Assembly (NCBI RefSeq): GCF_014698795.1
Contig: NZ_JACJTR010000055.1
Coordinates: 1-32,325 of the forward strand
DNA length: 32,325 nt
Direction: 5' to 3'
Source of the DNA: Nostoc sp. FACHB-892
GTDB taxonomy: Bacteria; Cyanobacteriota; Cyanobacteriia; Cyanobacteriales; Nostocaceae
Under the pieces are notes generated by a model that ran no database searches, was not told the origin of the DNA, and saw nothing but the letters and a program-made list of their open reading frames with translations. Within the stretch, counting starts at the first letter, position 1; each line of letters starts with the position of its first letter. This document shows positions 32,205 through 32,325 of the stretch, piece by piece. Both the position numbers and the translations under genes were made by a program.

Positions 32205-32325
32205 ATGCTGCTCAAAAAAATTCCGGGTCTGCTCATAGCGGCAGCTATTCTGCCATGCTTTATTCAACCGGCTTCCGCTCACGTTATTTGGTTTGAGAAA
32301 GAAAATGCTCAATACAATTTGTTAT
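32205..32325 (+). CDS. Secreted protein, possibly DUF4198/NikM-type (cut by window edge)
   Basis: The visible 40 residues are a Sec signal peptide (MLLKKIPGLLIAAAILPCFI, cleavage after ASA) followed by a mature start HVIWFEKENAQYNLL. A histidine immediately after the signal peptidase site, with the VIWFE pattern, recalls periplasmic DUF4198 proteins linked to nickel/cobalt uptake, where the N-terminal histidine helps bind metal. The ribosome-binding site is good (AGGAG six bases before ATG). The metal-related assignment is tentative because most of the protein is outside the window. Confidence 0.65.
   Translation, partial: MLLKKIPGLLIAAAILPCFIQPASAHVIWFEKENAQYNLL

Noticed and set aside
1..32325. 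tRNA or rRNA genes
   Set aside because: No cloverleaf with GGTTC-type arms or rRNA-like conserved stretches was recognised on either strand by reading; a tRNAscan run would settle it.

Overview
This is cyanobacterial DNA, most probably from a filamentous, heterocyst-forming Nostocales member (Nostoc/Anabaena type). HIP1 octamers (GCGATCGC) are scattered throughout. There are heptanucleotide tandem repeats of the STRR type and many short palindromic repeats, several inside genes. The protein families (a giant Ser/Thr kinase-histidine kinase fusion, RppA/RppB, a DUF3124 lipoprotein) are also typical. The window could be from a large plasmid or from a chromosomal island carrying a plasmid or phage-like replication module; the sequence alone does not decide.

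Layout. (1) 1-6930, minus strand: a 2254-residue trifunctional sensor kinase, translationally coupled to a response regulator cut by the window edge. (2) 7017-18562: an accessory module. A minus-strand ParB-like gene and a small XRE regulator face a long plus-strand series: a SAP-like protein, a gene split by one in-frame stop, a 67-residue protein overlapping an adenine methyltransferase, a Gp37/Gp68 (DUF5131) protein, a putative replication initiator or helicase loader, DnaB helicase, a 126-residue unknown, an ASCH protein and a decayed cytosine-C5 methyltransferase. One minus-strand coiled-coil gene interrupts the series. The putative initiator gene contains four 23-bp tandem repeats that are out of phase with the codons, so they are probably an origin-type iteron array. 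(3) 18646-20199: a CPA1-type Na+/H+ antiporter. (4) 20200-20974: no intact gene, but a 21-bp repeat array split by a 386-bp remnant of an ISAzo13-like element with terminal inverted repeats and a TAA target duplication. (5) 20975-25492: DUF3124 lipoprotein, TrkA-like NAD-binding protein, RppB and RppA on the minus strand, a divergent single-membrane-span protein and a SRPBCC protein. (6) 25493-30150: a broken universal stress protein gene, a glycine-rich stress-type membrane protein and a type II P-type cation ATPase. (7) 30151-32204: two 3' fragments of ParB-like genes, the second inside a 390-bp duplicate of 7017-7405, an RHH-type gene with an in-frame amber codon, and about 0.8 kb of AT-rich DNA. 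(8) 32205-end: the start of a secreted protein.

Working together: the accessory module looks like a replication and nucleic-acid-modification cassette under a small repressor with a palindromic operator. The right half is a set of ion-homeostasis and stress genes (antiporter, TrkA-like regulator, RppAB, P-type ATPase). Gene decay is heavy: two single-stop genes, a methyltransferase and a stress gene broken by insertions, an IS remnant and truncated gene copies. Palindromic repeats have also entered coding sequence in frame at least three times.
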